From CAZJQD01 sp964548165 [NCBI: uncultured bacterium] (GTDB lineage Bacteria > UBA8481), in contig CAZJQD010000039.1 in the NCBI GenBank assembly GCA_964548165.1, forward strand, positions 1 to 31,503: 31,503 bases of DNA. Reading direction: 5' to 3'. A model generated the notes under the pieces. The model did not search any database. It had not been told where the DNA came from and worked only from the letters and a program-made list of their open reading frames with translations. Made by a program: the position numbers and the translations under genes. The stretch's first letter is position 1. Every line of letters starts with the position of its first letter. Below, piece after piece: positions 7,116 through 17,381 of this stretch.

Positions 7116-8834
7116 ATGGCTAAGAAAACGATAACAGGTGCGGACGCGGTCATCCAGAGCTTGAAGGAGCATGGAGTCGAGTACGTCTGGGGGCTCTCGG
7201 GTGGCGCCGCCATCCCGCTCTTTGACGCCCTCGTCGATTCCGGGATCAAGCTCGTCCTGGTACGGCACGAGCAGGGAGCCACGCACATCGCGGATGGTTA
7301 CGCGCGCGCGACCGGCAAGCCCGGCGTCGTTCTCGTCACGAGCGGACCGGGGGCAACCAACACCGTGACCGGGCTCCTGACCTCCATGATGGACTCCGTG
7401 CCCGTCATCGTCCTCACCGGCCAGACGATCACCTCCATGCTCGGCAAGGACGCGTTCCAGGAAGCCGACATCGCCGGGATCACCATGCCCGTCGTCAAGC
7501 ACAGCTATCTCGTGAAGAACGCCAACGACCTGCCGCGCGTCATGAAGGAAGCGTTTCACATCGCCACGACCGGGCGCCCCGGCCCCGTGCTCATCGACAT
7601 CCCCAAGGACGTCTCGTCCGCCGCCTGCGTGGTTCCGGCCAAGGTCGAGATGGACATCCCGGGTTACCGCGTGCCGGACCCCGAGGATTTCGATCACGAG
7701 ATCATCCCCCTGATGGCCGAGGCCCTCTCCAAGGCGAAGCGCCCTCTCCTGTACGTCGGTCACGGCGCCGTCATCGCGAACGCGGGGCCCGAGGTCAAGA
7801 AGCTGGCCGAGACCCTCAAGGCGCCCGTCGTCAACACGCTGCTGGGAAAGGGCGCGTTCCCGGAGACGCACGAGTACTCGCTCGGGATGATGGGCATGCA
7901 CGGTACCGCCTACGCCAACAAGGCCATGGTCGACTGCGACCTCATCTTCTCGATCGGCGGCCGCTGGGACGAGCGGATCACCGGCAAGCTCTCCGAGTTC
8001 TGCCCGGGCGCCGTGAAGCTCCACGTGGATGTCGACCCCGCCGAGATCAACAAGATCATCCGCCCCGACTTCCACTGCATCGGCGATGCCAAGGCCGTGC
8101 TGCGCGAGCTCAACAAGTTCGTTTCCGCCGCGGACACGAAGGAGTGGTGGCAGAGGATCAACGCCTGGCGCAAGAAATTCCCGCTGAAGTACAACAAGCA
8201 GGGCGGGCTCAAGGCCCAGTACGTGCTCGACAGCCTCTACACGATCACCAAGGGCGAAGCCATCATCGCGACCGACGTCGGCCAGCACCAGATGTGGGCG
8301 GCCCAGTTCTGCCGCGTGAAGCACAACAACTCCTGGCTCTCCTCCGGGGGCGCCGGCACGATGGGCTACGGCTTTCCCGCCGCCCTCGGCGCCCAGTTCG
8401 GGTTTCCCGACAAGCTCGTCGTGGCCGTCGTGGGCGATGGCGGCTTCCAGATGACCATGGCCGAGATGGCCACCATGATGCTCCACAAGCTGCCGGTGAA
8501 GATCCTCATCATCGACAACAAGTATCTTGGCATGGTGCGCCAGTGGCAGGAGCTCTTCTTCGAGAACCGGCTCTCGGGCGTCGACCTCGAGGGGAATCCG
8601 AACTTCGTCACCCTGGCCAAGGCCTACGGGTGCCCCTGTTTCCGGATCCGCCGCAACGCCGAGGTCGTCAAGACCTTGAAGAAGGCCCTCGCCCACCCGG
8701 GACCCGCCGTCATCTGGGCCGAGGTCGTGAAAGAGGACAACGTCTTCCCGATGATCCCGGCCGGAGCGCCGATCTCGCACATGATCATCGAGCGGCCCAA
8801 AGTTAAGATGGACAAGCCGGAAGGGAGCACCTGA
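7116..8834 (+). CDS. ilvB: Acetolactate synthase large (catalytic) subunit
   Basis: Catalytic subunit of acetohydroxyacid synthase, which condenses two pyruvates, or pyruvate and 2-oxobutyrate, to start valine/leucine and isoleucine synthesis. The 572 residues have the expected three domains: N-terminal ThDP pyrimidine-binding domain with catalytic Glu near residue 52 ([16 protein letters not shown]), central FAD-binding-type domain, and C-terminal ThDP diphosphate-binding domain with GDGGFQMT near 440 and the metal ligand segment [11 protein letters not shown]. The MRQWQ-type motif is characteristic of AHAS rather than other ThDP enzymes. AAGGA precedes the ATG. The regulatory subunit gene follows after one base, so the two are coupled. 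ilvC is not in this unit but 4 kb away on the opposite strand. Confidence 0.96.
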   Translation: MAKKTITGADAVIQSLKEHGVEYVWGLSGGAAIPLFDALVDSGIKLVLVRHEQGATHIADGYARATGKPGVVLVTSGPGATNTVTGLLTSMMDSVPVIVLTGQTITSMLGKDAFQEADIAGITMPVVKHSYLVKNANDLPRVMKEAFHIATTGRPGPVLIDIPKDVSSAACVVPAKVEMDIPGYRVPDPEDFDHEIIPLMAEALSKAKRPLLYVGHGAVIANAGPEVKKLAETLKAPVVNTLLGKGAFPETHEYSLGMMGMHGTAYANKAMVDCDLIFSIGGRWDERITGKLSEFCPGAVKLHVDVDPAEINKIIRPDFHCIGDAKAVLRELNKFVSAADTKEWWQRINAWRKKFPLKYNKQGGLKAQYVLDSLYTITKGEAIIATDVGQHQMWAAQFCRVKHNNSWLSSGGAGTMGYGFPAALGAQFGFPDKLVVAVVGDGGFQMTMAEMATMMLHKLPVKILIIDNKYLGMVRQWQELFFENRLSGVDLEGNPNFVTLAKAYGCPCFRIRRNAEVVKTLKKALAHPGPAVIWAEVVKEDNVFPMIPAGAPISHMIIERPKVKMDKPEGST

Positions 8835-8835
8835 C

Positions 8836-9351
8836 ATGGCTGGAGAAACCGAGAACACCCTGCCGCCCAAGCACACGCTCAGCATCTACGTGGCCAACAA
8901 GCCCGGCGTGCTCGTGCGCGTCGCCCAGGTCTTCGCCAGGCGCGCCTTCAACATCGAGTCCCTCGTCGTCAGCGCGTCCCAGGATCCGCGGTTTTCCCGG
9001 ATGACCATCGTCTGCCGCGGCGACGTCGACACCCTGGAGCAGATCATCAAGCAGGTCTCCAAGCTCGTCGACGTCCTGCACGCGCGCGACCACAGCGACG
9101 AGAACGTGATCGAGCGCGAGCTCGCGCTCATCAAGGTCGACGCCCCCGCCGCGCGACGCACCGAGATCCTCCAGACCGTGGCTCATTTCAAGGGCATGAC
9201 CGTCGATCTCTCCGCGGACGCCATGACGATCCAGCTCGCCGGCAACACCGAGAAACTCGACGCCGCCGTCGAGCTCCTCCGTCCGCACGGTATCATCGAG
9301 GAAGTGCGCTCCGGCAAGATGCTGATGGCGCGCGGCCGCTCCGAGACCTGA
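8836..9351 (+). CDS. ilvN: Acetolactate synthase small (regulatory) subunit
   Basis: Regulatory subunit that activates IlvB and mediates feedback inhibition, usually by valine. Its 171 residues match the long IlvH/IlvN type: an N-terminal ACT domain (about 10-85) containing LSIYVANKPGVLVRVAQVF and FNIESLVV, then a C-terminal ferredoxin-like domain containing ELALIKVDAP and RTEILQTVAHF. GGAAGGGAG, about nine bases before the ATG and inside the ilvB end, is the ribosome binding site. Expressed with ilvB. The symbol ilvH would be equally valid. Confidence 0.95.
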   Translation: MAGETENTLPPKHTLSIYVANKPGVLVRVAQVFARRAFNIESLVVSASQDPRFSRMTIVCRGDVDTLEQIIKQVSKLVDVLHARDHSDENVIERELALIKVDAPAARRTEILQTVAHFKGMTVDLSADAMTIQLAGNTEKLDAAVELLRPHGIIEEVRSGKMLMARGRSET

Positions 9352-9412
9352 TCGCTCCCCGCGCGCGTATCGCGGCGCAGGCCGGCGTGTCGCGACGTGA
9401 GACCTTGATGCC

Positions 9413-10729
9413 GTGACGGCTCCCTCGCCCCGGACTCCCGCATTTCGCGAGGTCCTGGCGACCTGGTTCAAGATCGGGCTCACCGGCTTCGGCGGGCCGG
9501 CCGGGCAGATTGCGCTCCTGCAACGTACCCTCGTCGAGGAGAAGCGCTGGCTGGGCCAGGACCGGTTCCTTCATGCGCTCAGCTTCTGCACCTTCCTGCC
9601 CGGCCCCGAAGCCATGCAACTGGCCACCTACTGCGGCTGGCTCCTGCACGGCTATGCCGGCGGCATCGCCGCGGGTGTCCTCTTCGTCCTGCCCGGGAGT
9701 CTTGCGCTGGTGGCCCTCAGCCTCCTCTACGTCTACGGCCTGCAGAGCGCGATCGTCGCCGGACTCTTCTTCGGCCTGAAGTCGGCCGTATTGGCCGTCG
9801 TCATCGAGGCCGCCCTCAGGCTCTGGCGACGACTCGCCCATGACAGCTTCTTCTTCCTCCTCTCGGGAGGAACGTTCCTGGCTCTCTTCGCCTGGTCCGC
9901 ACCCTTTCCGCTGGTCATCGCCGTCGCCGGTCTCGCGGGGTGGATCCGGGCGCGTTTCTCGCCGGACGCCGCCGGGCCTGTCCGCATCGAGGCGGACTCA
10001 TCCGCGGCAAGGAATGGAAGCCGGCATCTCCTGGCCGTGCTCTCGACCGCGGTCTTCTGGGCGCTTCCCGTCCTCGCGCTCCTGGCCACACTCGGTCCCG
10101 ATCACGTGCTCTCCCAGGTTGCCGTCTTCTTCAGCAAGGCGGCGGTGGTCACCTTCGGCGGAGCCTATGCCGTCCTCGCGTACGTAGGTCAGCAGGCCGT
10201 AGAGCACTACGGCTGGCTGGCGCCGGGACAGATGCTCGATGGCCTGGGGCTCGCGGAGACCACGCCGGGCCCCCTCATCCTGGTCCTCCAGTTCGTGGGC
10301 TTTCTCGCGGCCTGGAACGCGCCGGCGCCGTTCTCCCCGCTCGTGGCCGCGCTCCTCGGCGCCGCCATCACCAGCTGGGTCACGTTCGTCCCCTCCCTTC
10401 TCTTCATCTTCCTCGGCGCGCCGTGGATGGAGACGCTACGGAACAACCGCGCGCTCTCCGGATCGCTCGGCGCGATCTCGGCCGCCGTCGTCGGCGTCAT
10501 CCTGAACCTGGCCACGTGGTTCGCCATCCACGCCCTCTTCACGCGCGTCACCGTCCTCCCCGGCCCCCTGGGTTCCCGCCTGCTCCTTCCCGATCCGCGC
10601 TCGCTCGATCCCGCCGCGGCCGCCATCGCGGCTCTCAGCCTCGTCCTTCTCCTCCGTGTGAAACTCGGGATGCTCCCCACGCTCGGCGTCGCCGCGCTCC
10701 TGGGCATCGCCGCGCGCGCGCTCCTTTAG
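9413..10729 (+). CDS. chrA: Chromate-type ion transporter (CHR family), two-domain
   Basis: A 438-residue membrane protein of the CHR family, whose characterised members export chromate; many homologues have no tested substrate. It has two homologous halves: GLTGFGGPAGQIALL with LPGPEAMQLATYCGW in the first, and VVTFGGAYAVLAYVG with ETTPGPLILVLQFVGF in the second. Around ten hydrophobic segments are visible. The N-terminus is fixed by a GTG at 9413; no ATG lies close in frame and the ribosome binding site is weak. It follows ilvN by 61 bases on the same strand but has no functional link to branched-chain synthesis. It ends 33 bases from the convergent glycosyltransferase gene. Confidence 0.88.
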   Translation: MTAPSPRTPAFREVLATWFKIGLTGFGGPAGQIALLQRTLVEEKRWLGQDRFLHALSFCTFLPGPEAMQLATYCGWLLHGYAGGIAAGVLFVLPGSLALVALSLLYVYGLQSAIVAGLFFGLKSAVLAVVIEAALRLWRRLAHDSFFFLLSGGTFLALFAWSAPFPLVIAVAGLAGWIRARFSPDAAGPVRIEADSSAARNGSRHLLAVLSTAVFWALPVLALLATLGPDHVLSQVAVFFSKAAVVTFGGAYAVLAYVGQQAVEHYGWLAPGQMLDGLGLAETTPGPLILVLQFVGFLAAWNAPAPFSPLVAALLGAAITSWVTFVPSLLFIFLGAPWMETLRNNRALSGSLGAISAAVVGVILNLATWFAIHALFTRVTVLPGPLGSRLLLPDPRSLDPAAAAIAALSLVLLLRVKLGMLPTLGVAALLGIAARALL

Positions 10730-10762
10730 TCGCCCCTCTTCGGCCACGCGCCGCGGACCCGC

Positions 10763-12979
10763 CTACTCTGGCAGGAGACCCCCGAGAAATCGCCGCGCCG
10801 CGCCCTGCGCCGTCGCGAGGTCCTCCATGTCCCCGAACGGCACCGCGCAGAAGCGTCGCCACCACGGGTCCTCCGGCGCGAGATCCAGGAGCCGCCTGAG
10901 CTCGCTGGAGAGCGCCGACGGCAGGGGACCTCGCCGCGCGCGGACCTGGAGCGCGTCGGGAACGGTCTCTCGCCATCCCGACAATTCATTGAGCGTTCCC
11001 ACGAAGACGGCCCACGCGAGACCCAGCACCGTCTCCTGCGCCACGCTCTCGGGCAACTCTTGCCACGGCGTCGCCGCGCGCTCGAATTCACCGGCGCCGT
11101 CCCTGCCCGTTCCCGCGCTCTCGAAGCCCGCGGGCAAGGCCGGCATCGGGACTCGCCCCAACACGAACGCGGCGAGATCCACGACCAGCTCCGGGGGCAG
11201 GAGGCCGCACCACGGCGGGTCCGCCGGCCCATGCACCACCAGGCTCCGCGCGCTGACTGCCCCCGACCATCCCGAGAGCACGCGCCCCGTGATCGTCAGC
11301 GCGGGGACCCCGACCGCCGACGCGAGGTGAACCGTGGAGGTCTCGGGTCCCACGAGCATCGCGGCGCCGGAGAGCAGGGCGGCCGTGAACTTCAGGTCGC
11401 CGCGCGCCGTCGCATCGGTGACTTGATCCAGGATCGCCGGCGACAACCGCTCCCGGATCCATTCGTGGCGCTCCACGTCCGCGGGACCGCCCACGAGAAC
11501 CACATCGTGATCGAGCCCGACAAGACCCTCGATCACCCGCGGCCATAACGCTCTCCTGTAGCGACGTTCCGCGGCGCGCGATCCGGTATGCACGGCGATG
11601 AACAGGCGCTCCGGCGATCGGGACGAGGCCCGAAAGACGGCGGCGGCTGTCAGGGCCCCATGGCCCGGATCGAGCCGCGGTGCCACGGATTCAAGACTGA
11701 CGCCGCTTCGGCGCGCGAGCTCGGCGGCAACCAGCCAGGGCGGCCGCGCGCCCGGGGGGGGCAGGACCGGGGAAGGTATGGGTGCGAGCGTCAGGGCCGA
11801 ACCCATCTCGGTCAACCACCGGGCGTGGTGCAGGGTTCCTCTCAGGACCGGGGCGCCCTCGGAACGAAACGCTATCCCGATGACGGGCGCCGGTTCTTCT
11901 CTTCTCCCGCGCTTCGCGGCCACGGTCGCGTACCAGGCGGCGCGCGCCGTTGCATGCGGGTTGATGACGAGATCGGGCGCCCACGAGGCCAATACCGCGA
12001 GAAATCGCTTCACGCCGGCGGAAGCCAGCGCATCGCCACTGCACCACGACGATCGCCGCGCAACGAAGAGCAGGTCGACGTCGCCACCGAGAACGGCCGA
12101 GACCGCATCATCGTCCACGACGAGCCCCAGGGAGGCCTCCGGGTAGCGCGCTCTCAGCGCCGCCAGCGCCGGAGTGAAGTAGAGCACATCGCCGATCGAG
12201 GAAGGTTGCACGCAGAGGATGCGCCGCGGCGGGTTCTTCGCGTCCGGTGGAGACGCGGGCTCGAACACGAACGGCGGATGCGCGTGAAAATTGTGCCGCC
12301 ACTGGCTCTCCAGGACGGCCGCGACCGTGGCGCTGTCGAGCCGGCGTCCTGCCGCCTCGATCCGTTCCTCGTCGCACCCCGGCACTCGCTCCGCCAGGCC
12401 AACCCCCGTCGCCGGACGAGCCCCAGGACCGCCCACGCCGGATCGAGACGCCGATCCATCGCGCAGCGCCACGCCGCCATACGGCGCCGCCCCCCAGCGC
12501 GCCGAGGCCTCGATCTCGCGCACTCGCGCCACGACATCGGGGCTCACCGCCCAGGAAGGATCCAGTACCAGGGTCTCGCCGCGCAGCACCGCGTCGCGTA
12601 TCGCGCGTGCCAATTCGTCCCAGTTTTCAATCACCAGGTCGGAGAAGGATGCGGCGTACTCTGGATGGTCCCTGTCATGAGCGCTCGCCAGGCGCTCCTG
12701 CTCTCCCGAGGCCCGGACCAGCGTCGCAAGCCTCGACCCCAGCGCGGCGGCGAGATATCCGAGCCCGAGTCCCACGAGCACCACGCGCTCCGCGGCAACG
12801 CCCGCCGCCTGACGCTCGGATTCCTTCAGGGGATCGTGCCCGCTCAGGAGTCGCGAGCTCTCACCCGCCAGCGTCGGTCTGCCGGTTCGCGAGGCCACGA
12901 CACGCGCGCCCAGGAGCCCGAGCTCCTCGGCAAACGAAGAAAAACGCCCCCCGGGGGTGGCCCGGGAGGCGTCGGACAT
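10763..12979 (-). CDS. Large two-part protein with C-terminal GT9 (heptosyltransferase-like) domain
   Basis: About 738 residues from the nominal ATG. Residues about 253-565 form a glycosyltransferase family 9 domain with the GT-B fold: the N-terminal QPSSIGDVLYFTPAL motif, VHTGS near 463, LVGGPAD near 496 and GPETSTVHLASA near 544, matching the ADP-heptose:LPS transferase pattern. It probably adds a sugar to a cell-surface glycan. The N-terminal 250 residues contain a Rossmann-like VVLVGLGLGYLAAAL stretch near 66-80 and faintly recall the N-terminal part of Maf-type motility glycosyltransferases; that resemblance is weak. About 130 residues follow the GT9 core. No signal peptide or membrane helix. 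The start is doubtful: codons 3-14 coincide with the ilvC terminator and no Shine-Dalgarno sequence precedes the ATG. GTG at codon 28 (12898) is a possible alternative. Confidence 0.8.
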   Translation of the reverse strand: MSDASRATPGGRFSSFAEELGLLGARVVASRTGRPTLAGESSRLLSGHDPLKESERQAAGVAAERVVLVGLGLGYLAAALGSRLATLVRASGEQERLASAHDRDHPEYAASFSDLVIENWDELARAIRDAVLRGETLVLDPSWAVSPDVVARVREIEASARWGAAPYGGVALRDGSASRSGVGGPGARPATGVGLAERVPGCDEERIEAAGRRLDSATVAAVLESQWRHNFHAHPPFVFEPASPPDAKNPPRRILCVQPSSIGDVLYFTPALAALRARYPEASLGLVVDDDAVSAVLGGDVDLLFVARRSSWCSGDALASAGVKRFLAVLASWAPDLVINPHATARAAWYATVAAKRGRREEPAPVIGIAFRSEGAPVLRGTLHHARWLTEMGSALTLAPIPSPVLPPPGARPPWLVAAELARRSGVSLESVAPRLDPGHGALTAAAVFRASSRSPERLFIAVHTGSRAAERRYRRALWPRVIEGLVGLDHDVVLVGGPADVERHEWIRERLSPAILDQVTDATARGDLKFTAALLSGAAMLVGPETSTVHLASAVGVPALTITGRVLSGWSGAVSARSLVVHGPADPPWCGLLPPELVVDLAAFVLGRVPMPALPAGFESAGTGRDGAGEFERAATPWQELPESVAQETVLGLAWAVFVGTLNELSGWRETVPDALQVRARRGPLPSALSSELRRLLDLAPEDPWWRRFCAVPFGDMEDLATAQGAARRFLGGLLPE
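12937..12971 (-). terminator. Rho-independent terminator of ilvC
   Basis: Read on the minus strand, an 11-bp stem (CGCCTCCCGGG with CCCGGGGGGCG, one G-U pair) closes a five-base loop and is followed by five T residues, then CTT. It starts 19 bases after the ilvC stop codon. It lies inside the nominal start of the glycosyltransferase gene. Confidence 0.85.
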
Positions 12980-12990
12980 GCGGGAAGAAA

Positions 12991-14031
<1,041 letters not shown>

Positions 14032-14075
14032 TCACGCGCCGCAAGCGACGCGGGCCGAGCCCCGGCAACGCGTTC

Positions 14076-14104
14076 AGTCTAGCGGGAGCCCACTCCCGGG
14101 ACAA
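14076..14104 (-). promoter_or_regulatory. Candidate ilvC promoter with palindromic spacer
   Basis: Minus strand: TTGTCC (14104-14099), a 17-base spacer, TAGACT (14081-14076). The spacer is almost filled by a perfect inverted repeat, CGGGAG-N4-CTCCCG (14083-14098), a natural place for an operator. A leader of about 74 bases follows before the ilvC start. Confidence 0.55.
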
Positions 14105-14138
14105 GGCGACGCTGGTCTCCTCCCCGCAGAACGTCGCT

Positions 14139-14969
14139 TCAGCCCTCGTGGTGGTCCCTGCGGGTGATGAAGCGACGGAGGTCAGGATCGTCGACGTTAC
14201 TCAGGCGGTCGGGCGTGGTCTCCATCGCGATCTGGCCGTCGTGGAAGAATCCGATCCGCGTTCCGAAATACTTCGCCGCCACGAGATCGTGCGTGACGGT
14301 CAGGGAGGTATTCTTCAGGCGCTGACCGAGCGTCCAGATGAGGTCGTCGACGGTATCGGCCAGGGGCGGATCGAGCCCCGTGGTAGGCTCGTCGTAGAAG
14401 ATCACCTCGGGATCCGTCGCGATCCCGCGGGCGATGGCGACCCGCTTCTTCATCCCGCCGGAAAGCTCGCCGATCCGCAGTCCCTCCGCGCCGACCAGGT
14501 TCACCCACGAGAGGCGCTCGGTCACGATCTCGTGGATGCGATCGTCGGGCATCTGGCCGAAGTGCGTGGTCAGGGTCAGCGCGATGTTCTGCTCCACGGT
14601 CATCGAGTTGAGGAGCGCTCCCTCCTGGAAGACGATGGCCATGCGCCGTCGGAACGGAAAGAGCTCGGTCTCGGAGAGCCCGACGATGTCCTGGCCCCAG
14701 AGAAAGATCCGCCCCTGCTGGGGTTCCATCAGGCCCATGATGTGCCTCAGAAGCACCGACTTGCCGCATCCGGAGGGGCCGATCAGCACGTAGCTGTCGC
14801 CGCGGCGGATCGAGAGGTTGAGACCCTTGAGGACCTGCTTCTCGCCGAAGCGGACGTGCAGATCCTCGACGCGGATGATCTCCTCGCCGGCGGGGCCTCC
14901 CACTGGATCTCCGTCGAATCCGTCCGCCGCGCCGCCGACGCGGCGGGGCACGTCTGCCGCCGCCGTCAC
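14139..14969 (-). CDS. MlaF-like ABC transporter ATP-binding protein
   Basis: ATPase of the Mla/Mce/Ttg2 class of ABC systems, which move phospholipids or other hydrophobic molecules between membranes in diderm bacteria and in actinobacteria. In 276 residues it has Walker A GPSGCGKS (64-71), Q-loop [16 protein letters not shown], signature LSGGM (169-173) followed by [11 protein letters not shown], Walker [12 protein letters not shown] (191-201) and H-loop His227. The FQEGALLNS and SGGMKKR forms are typical of MlaF. The first 28 residues are a Gly/Ala/Asp-rich extension. It begins with GTG in a four-base GTGA overlap with ruvB and is the last gene of that operon. No permease (mlaE) or Mce-domain protein (mlaD) is nearby, so its partners must be encoded elsewhere. 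Confidence 0.88.
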   Translation of the reverse strand: MTAAADVPRRVGGAADGFDGDPVGGPAGEEIIRVEDLHVRFGEKQVLKGLNLSIRRGDSYVLIGPSGCGKSVLLRHIMGLMEPQQGRIFLWGQDIVGLSETELFPFRRRMAIVFQEGALLNSMTVEQNIALTLTTHFGQMPDDRIHEIVTERLSWVNLVGAEGLRIGELSGGMKKRVAIARGIATDPEVIFYDEPTTGLDPPLADTVDDLIWTLGQRLKNTSLTVTHDLVAAKYFGTRIGFFHDGQIAMETTPDRLSNVDDPDLRRFITRRDHHEG

Positions 14970-16000
14970 GCGCCCGCTGTCTGCTTCGAGGCGCCGAGGT
15001 AGTCGAAGACGCGGGAGGTGGCGACGCGGCCGCGGGGCGTGCGCTTGAGCATGCCGATCTGGATGAGGTAGGGCTCGTAGACCTCCTCGATCGTGCCCGC
15101 CTCCTCGCCGACGGCGACCGCGAGCGAATCGACGCCCACCGGCCCGCCCTCGAACTTCTCGACGACGGCCCGCAGGATGCGCCGATCCATGGCGTCGAGG
15201 CCGAGCGGATCAACCTCCAGGAGTTCGAGCGCGGCGTGCGCGATCGGGGCCGTCAGCGTGCCGTTGCCCTTCACCTGGGCGTAGTCGCGGGCGCGGCGGA
15301 GCAGGCGATTCGCGATGCGGGGCGTGCCGCGACTGCGACCCGCCAGCTCGCGAACGCCCGCGGGCTCCGCCTCGAGCTTCAACAACCGGGTGGCGCGCCC
15401 GACGATGATCTCCATCTCGGGGAGCTCGTAGTGATCGAGCCGGAACGTCAGCCCGAACCGCGCGCGAAGAGGTGCCGCGATGAGCCCCGCGCGCGTCGTG
15501 GCCGCGATCAACGTGAAGGGCTTTAGCGAGAGCTTCACGCTCCGCGCCGTCGGCCCCTGCCCGAGGACGATGTCGATCGCGTAGTCCTCCATGGCCGTGT
15601 AGAGCACTTCCTCGACGGGCTTGGGGAGCCGGTGGACCTCGTCGATGAAGAGCACGTCGCCGGGTTCGAGCTGGGTAAGGATGCCGGCGATATCCCCGGC
15701 CTTCTCGAGAACGGGCCCCGAGGTGGAATGCATCTGGACGCCCAGCTCGGAGGCGATGATCGCGGCGAGCGTGGTCTTGCCGAGCCCCGGCGGCCCGGAC
15801 AGGAGGACGTGATCGAGCGCGCCGCCGTCAGCGCGCTTCTTCACCGCCGCGATCGCCAATTGAAGGTTCTCGACGACGCGGTGCTGGCCGGTGAAGTCGT
15901 CGAACCGGCGCGGGCGGAGCGCCTGGTCGAGGCGCTCCTCCTCGGGCGAGGTCTCGGGCGAGACCGTCCGCCCGGAGATCCCGTCCTGCTCGGGGGTCAT
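14966..16000 (-). CDS. ruvB: Holliday junction branch migration ATPase RuvB
   Basis: Hexameric AAA+ motor that, with RuvA, drives branch migration of Holliday junctions. The 344 residues are standard. Walker A is GPPGLGKTT (69-77), Walker B is FIDEVHRL with Asp120-Glu121, the sensor region is AATTRAG, the arginine-finger region is [13 protein letters not shown], and a C-terminal winged helix ends with [17 protein letters not shown]. The ATG at 16000 is chosen because it starts the conserved protein and overlaps the pepA stop (ATGA). The open frame continues further upstream but that part is only a shadow of pepA. ruvB is separated from ruvA by pepA, an unusual arrangement. Confidence 0.97.
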   Translation of the reverse strand: MTPEQDGISGRTVSPETSPEEERLDQALRPRRFDDFTGQHRVVENLQLAIAAVKKRADGGALDHVLLSGPPGLGKTTLAAIIASELGVQMHSTSGPVLEKAGDIAGILTQLEPGDVLFIDEVHRLPKPVEEVLYTAMEDYAIDIVLGQGPTARSVKLSLKPFTLIAATTRAGLIAAPLRARFGLTFRLDHYELPEMEIIVGRATRLLKLEAEPAGVRELAGRSRGTPRIANRLLRRARDYAQVKGNGTLTAPIAHAALELLEVDPLGLDAMDRRILRAVVEKFEGGPVGVDSLAVAVGEEAGTIEEVYEPYLIQIGMLKRTPRGRVATSRVFDYLGASKQTAGA

Positions 16001-17379
16001 GCCCGCGCGCCGTCCGCCAGCCAGTTGACGAGCGTAGCCACGCCGAAGCCCGTGGCGCCCGAAGGGCGACCCGCGGACCCGCTCTCGCGGAACGCGGGCC
16101 CGGCCAGATCGATATGCGCCCAGGTGGAGTCTCCCACGAACTCGGAGAGGAACGCGGCCGCCGAGGAGGCGCCGCCGTAGCGTCCGCCGATGTTCTTGAG
16201 ATCGCTGATCTCGCCCTTCATCTTCTCGCGGAAATCGCGATTCAGGGGCATGGGCCAGAGCAGTTCTCCGGCCGTGCCGCCGGCGTGAACGAGGGCCGAG
16301 ACGAGGGGTGAGCTCGAACCGAAGACGCCGGCGATCTCCTCGCCGAGCGCGACAACGCAGGCGCCCGTGAGCGTGGCGCAGTCGACGATCGCATCGGCCT
16401 TCAGGCCCGAGGCGATATCCAGGAGGTCGGCCAGGAGGAGTCGGCCCTCCGCGTCGGTGTTGAGCACCTCCACGGTCTTGCCGGATCGGATTGTCAGGAC
16501 GTCGCCGGGCTTGTAGGCGTTCGCGCCCAGCATGTTCTCCGCGAAGCCGCAGAGCGCGGTGAGCCTGACGGGAATCCTGAGGCGCGCCGCGGCCTGGAAG
16601 GCGCCGACGACGGCGGCGGCGCCGGCCATGTCGCATTTCATCGTCTTCATCCCTTCGAACGGCTTGATGTTGAGTCCTCCGGAATCGAAGGTCACGCCCT
16701 TGCCAACGAGGACGATGTGCCGCTTCGCGCCCCGCGGCGACCAGTCGAGGCGGAGGAGACGCGGCGGATTGGAGGATCCGACGCCGACGGACGTGATCCC
16801 GCCGCACCGCTCGCGCGCCAGCTTCTTCTCGTCCCAGGTCTGAACCTTGAGCCCTGGGATCCGATCCTTCTTGAGTTCCGCCACGATGCGACGGACCAGC
16901 CGATCCGGATACTTCTCGCCGGGAGGAAGATTGACGAAGGTCCGGGCGAGCGCCGCGGAGGCGGCGACGACCTGGGCGCGCGCCACGGTCGTCGGCGATG
17001 CGCCAAGAACGCGCGTCTCCGGCGGCAAAGCGGGTTCACCGCCGATCCGAAACTGGTAGCGGCCCGCCGCCAGACCCCGGACCGCGGCATCGTGGTGCGC
17101 GGGCCTCACGCCGCCGAGAACGACGGAGGCGAGCTTCTGTCGGCGCGCCGTCTCGACCGCGCGAATGGCAGCCTCGAAGACGGCCCGCTCCGCGTCCGAC
17201 GCATCGACGCCGAGGAGTAATGACGGGCTCGGCCCGTCCAGAACAAGCGCCGTCTCACCCGCACGACCGCCGAACTTGAATTGCTTCAGCGCCGTTCGCC
17301 AGGACGCGGCGAAACCCGCCGGCGCCGTGGGCGCGCTCTTTCCGTATACGACCCAGGCCGTGAGTTCCTGCTTTTTCAT
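15997..17379 (-). CDS. pepA: Leucyl aminopeptidase (M17 family)
   Basis: Cytosolic two-metal aminopeptidase that removes N-terminal residues from peptides; in E. coli PepA also binds DNA and serves Xer site-specific recombination. The C-terminal catalytic domain is complete: [11 protein letters not shown] (first metal and catalytic Lys), [11 protein letters not shown], and the family signature [10 protein letters not shown]. With 460-462 residues it is slightly shorter than the usual 480-500, mainly in the N-terminal domain. Two starts are possible: ATG at 17385, in a four-base overlap with the ruvA stop, or ATG at 17379. I prefer 17379 because AGAGAGG ends six bases before it but touches the first ATG. 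Both ends overlap ruv genes, so it is translated as part of that operon. Confidence 0.94.
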   Translation of the reverse strand: MKKQELTAWVVYGKSAPTAPAGFAASWRTALKQFKFGGRAGETALVLDGPSPSLLLGVDASDAERAVFEAAIRAVETARRQKLASVVLGGVRPAHHDAAVRGLAAGRYQFRIGGEPALPPETRVLGASPTTVARAQVVAASAALARTFVNLPPGEKYPDRLVRRIVAELKKDRIPGLKVQTWDEKKLARERCGGITSVGVGSSNPPRLLRLDWSPRGAKRHIVLVGKGVTFDSGGLNIKPFEGMKTMKCDMAGAAAVVGAFQAAARLRIPVRLTALCGFAENMLGANAYKPGDVLTIRSGKTVEVLNTDAEGRLLLADLLDIASGLKADAIVDCATLTGACVVALGEEIAGVFGSSSPLVSALVHAGGTAGELLWPMPLNRDFREKMKGEISDLKNIGGRYGGASSAAAFLSEFVGDSTWAHIDLAGPAFRESGSAGRPSGATGFGVATLVNWLADGARA

Positions 17380-17381
17380 GG

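Noticed and set aside
9352-9412. Possible terminator between ilvN and chrA
   Set aside because: The GC-rich sequence can fold but shows no clean stem followed by a T-run.
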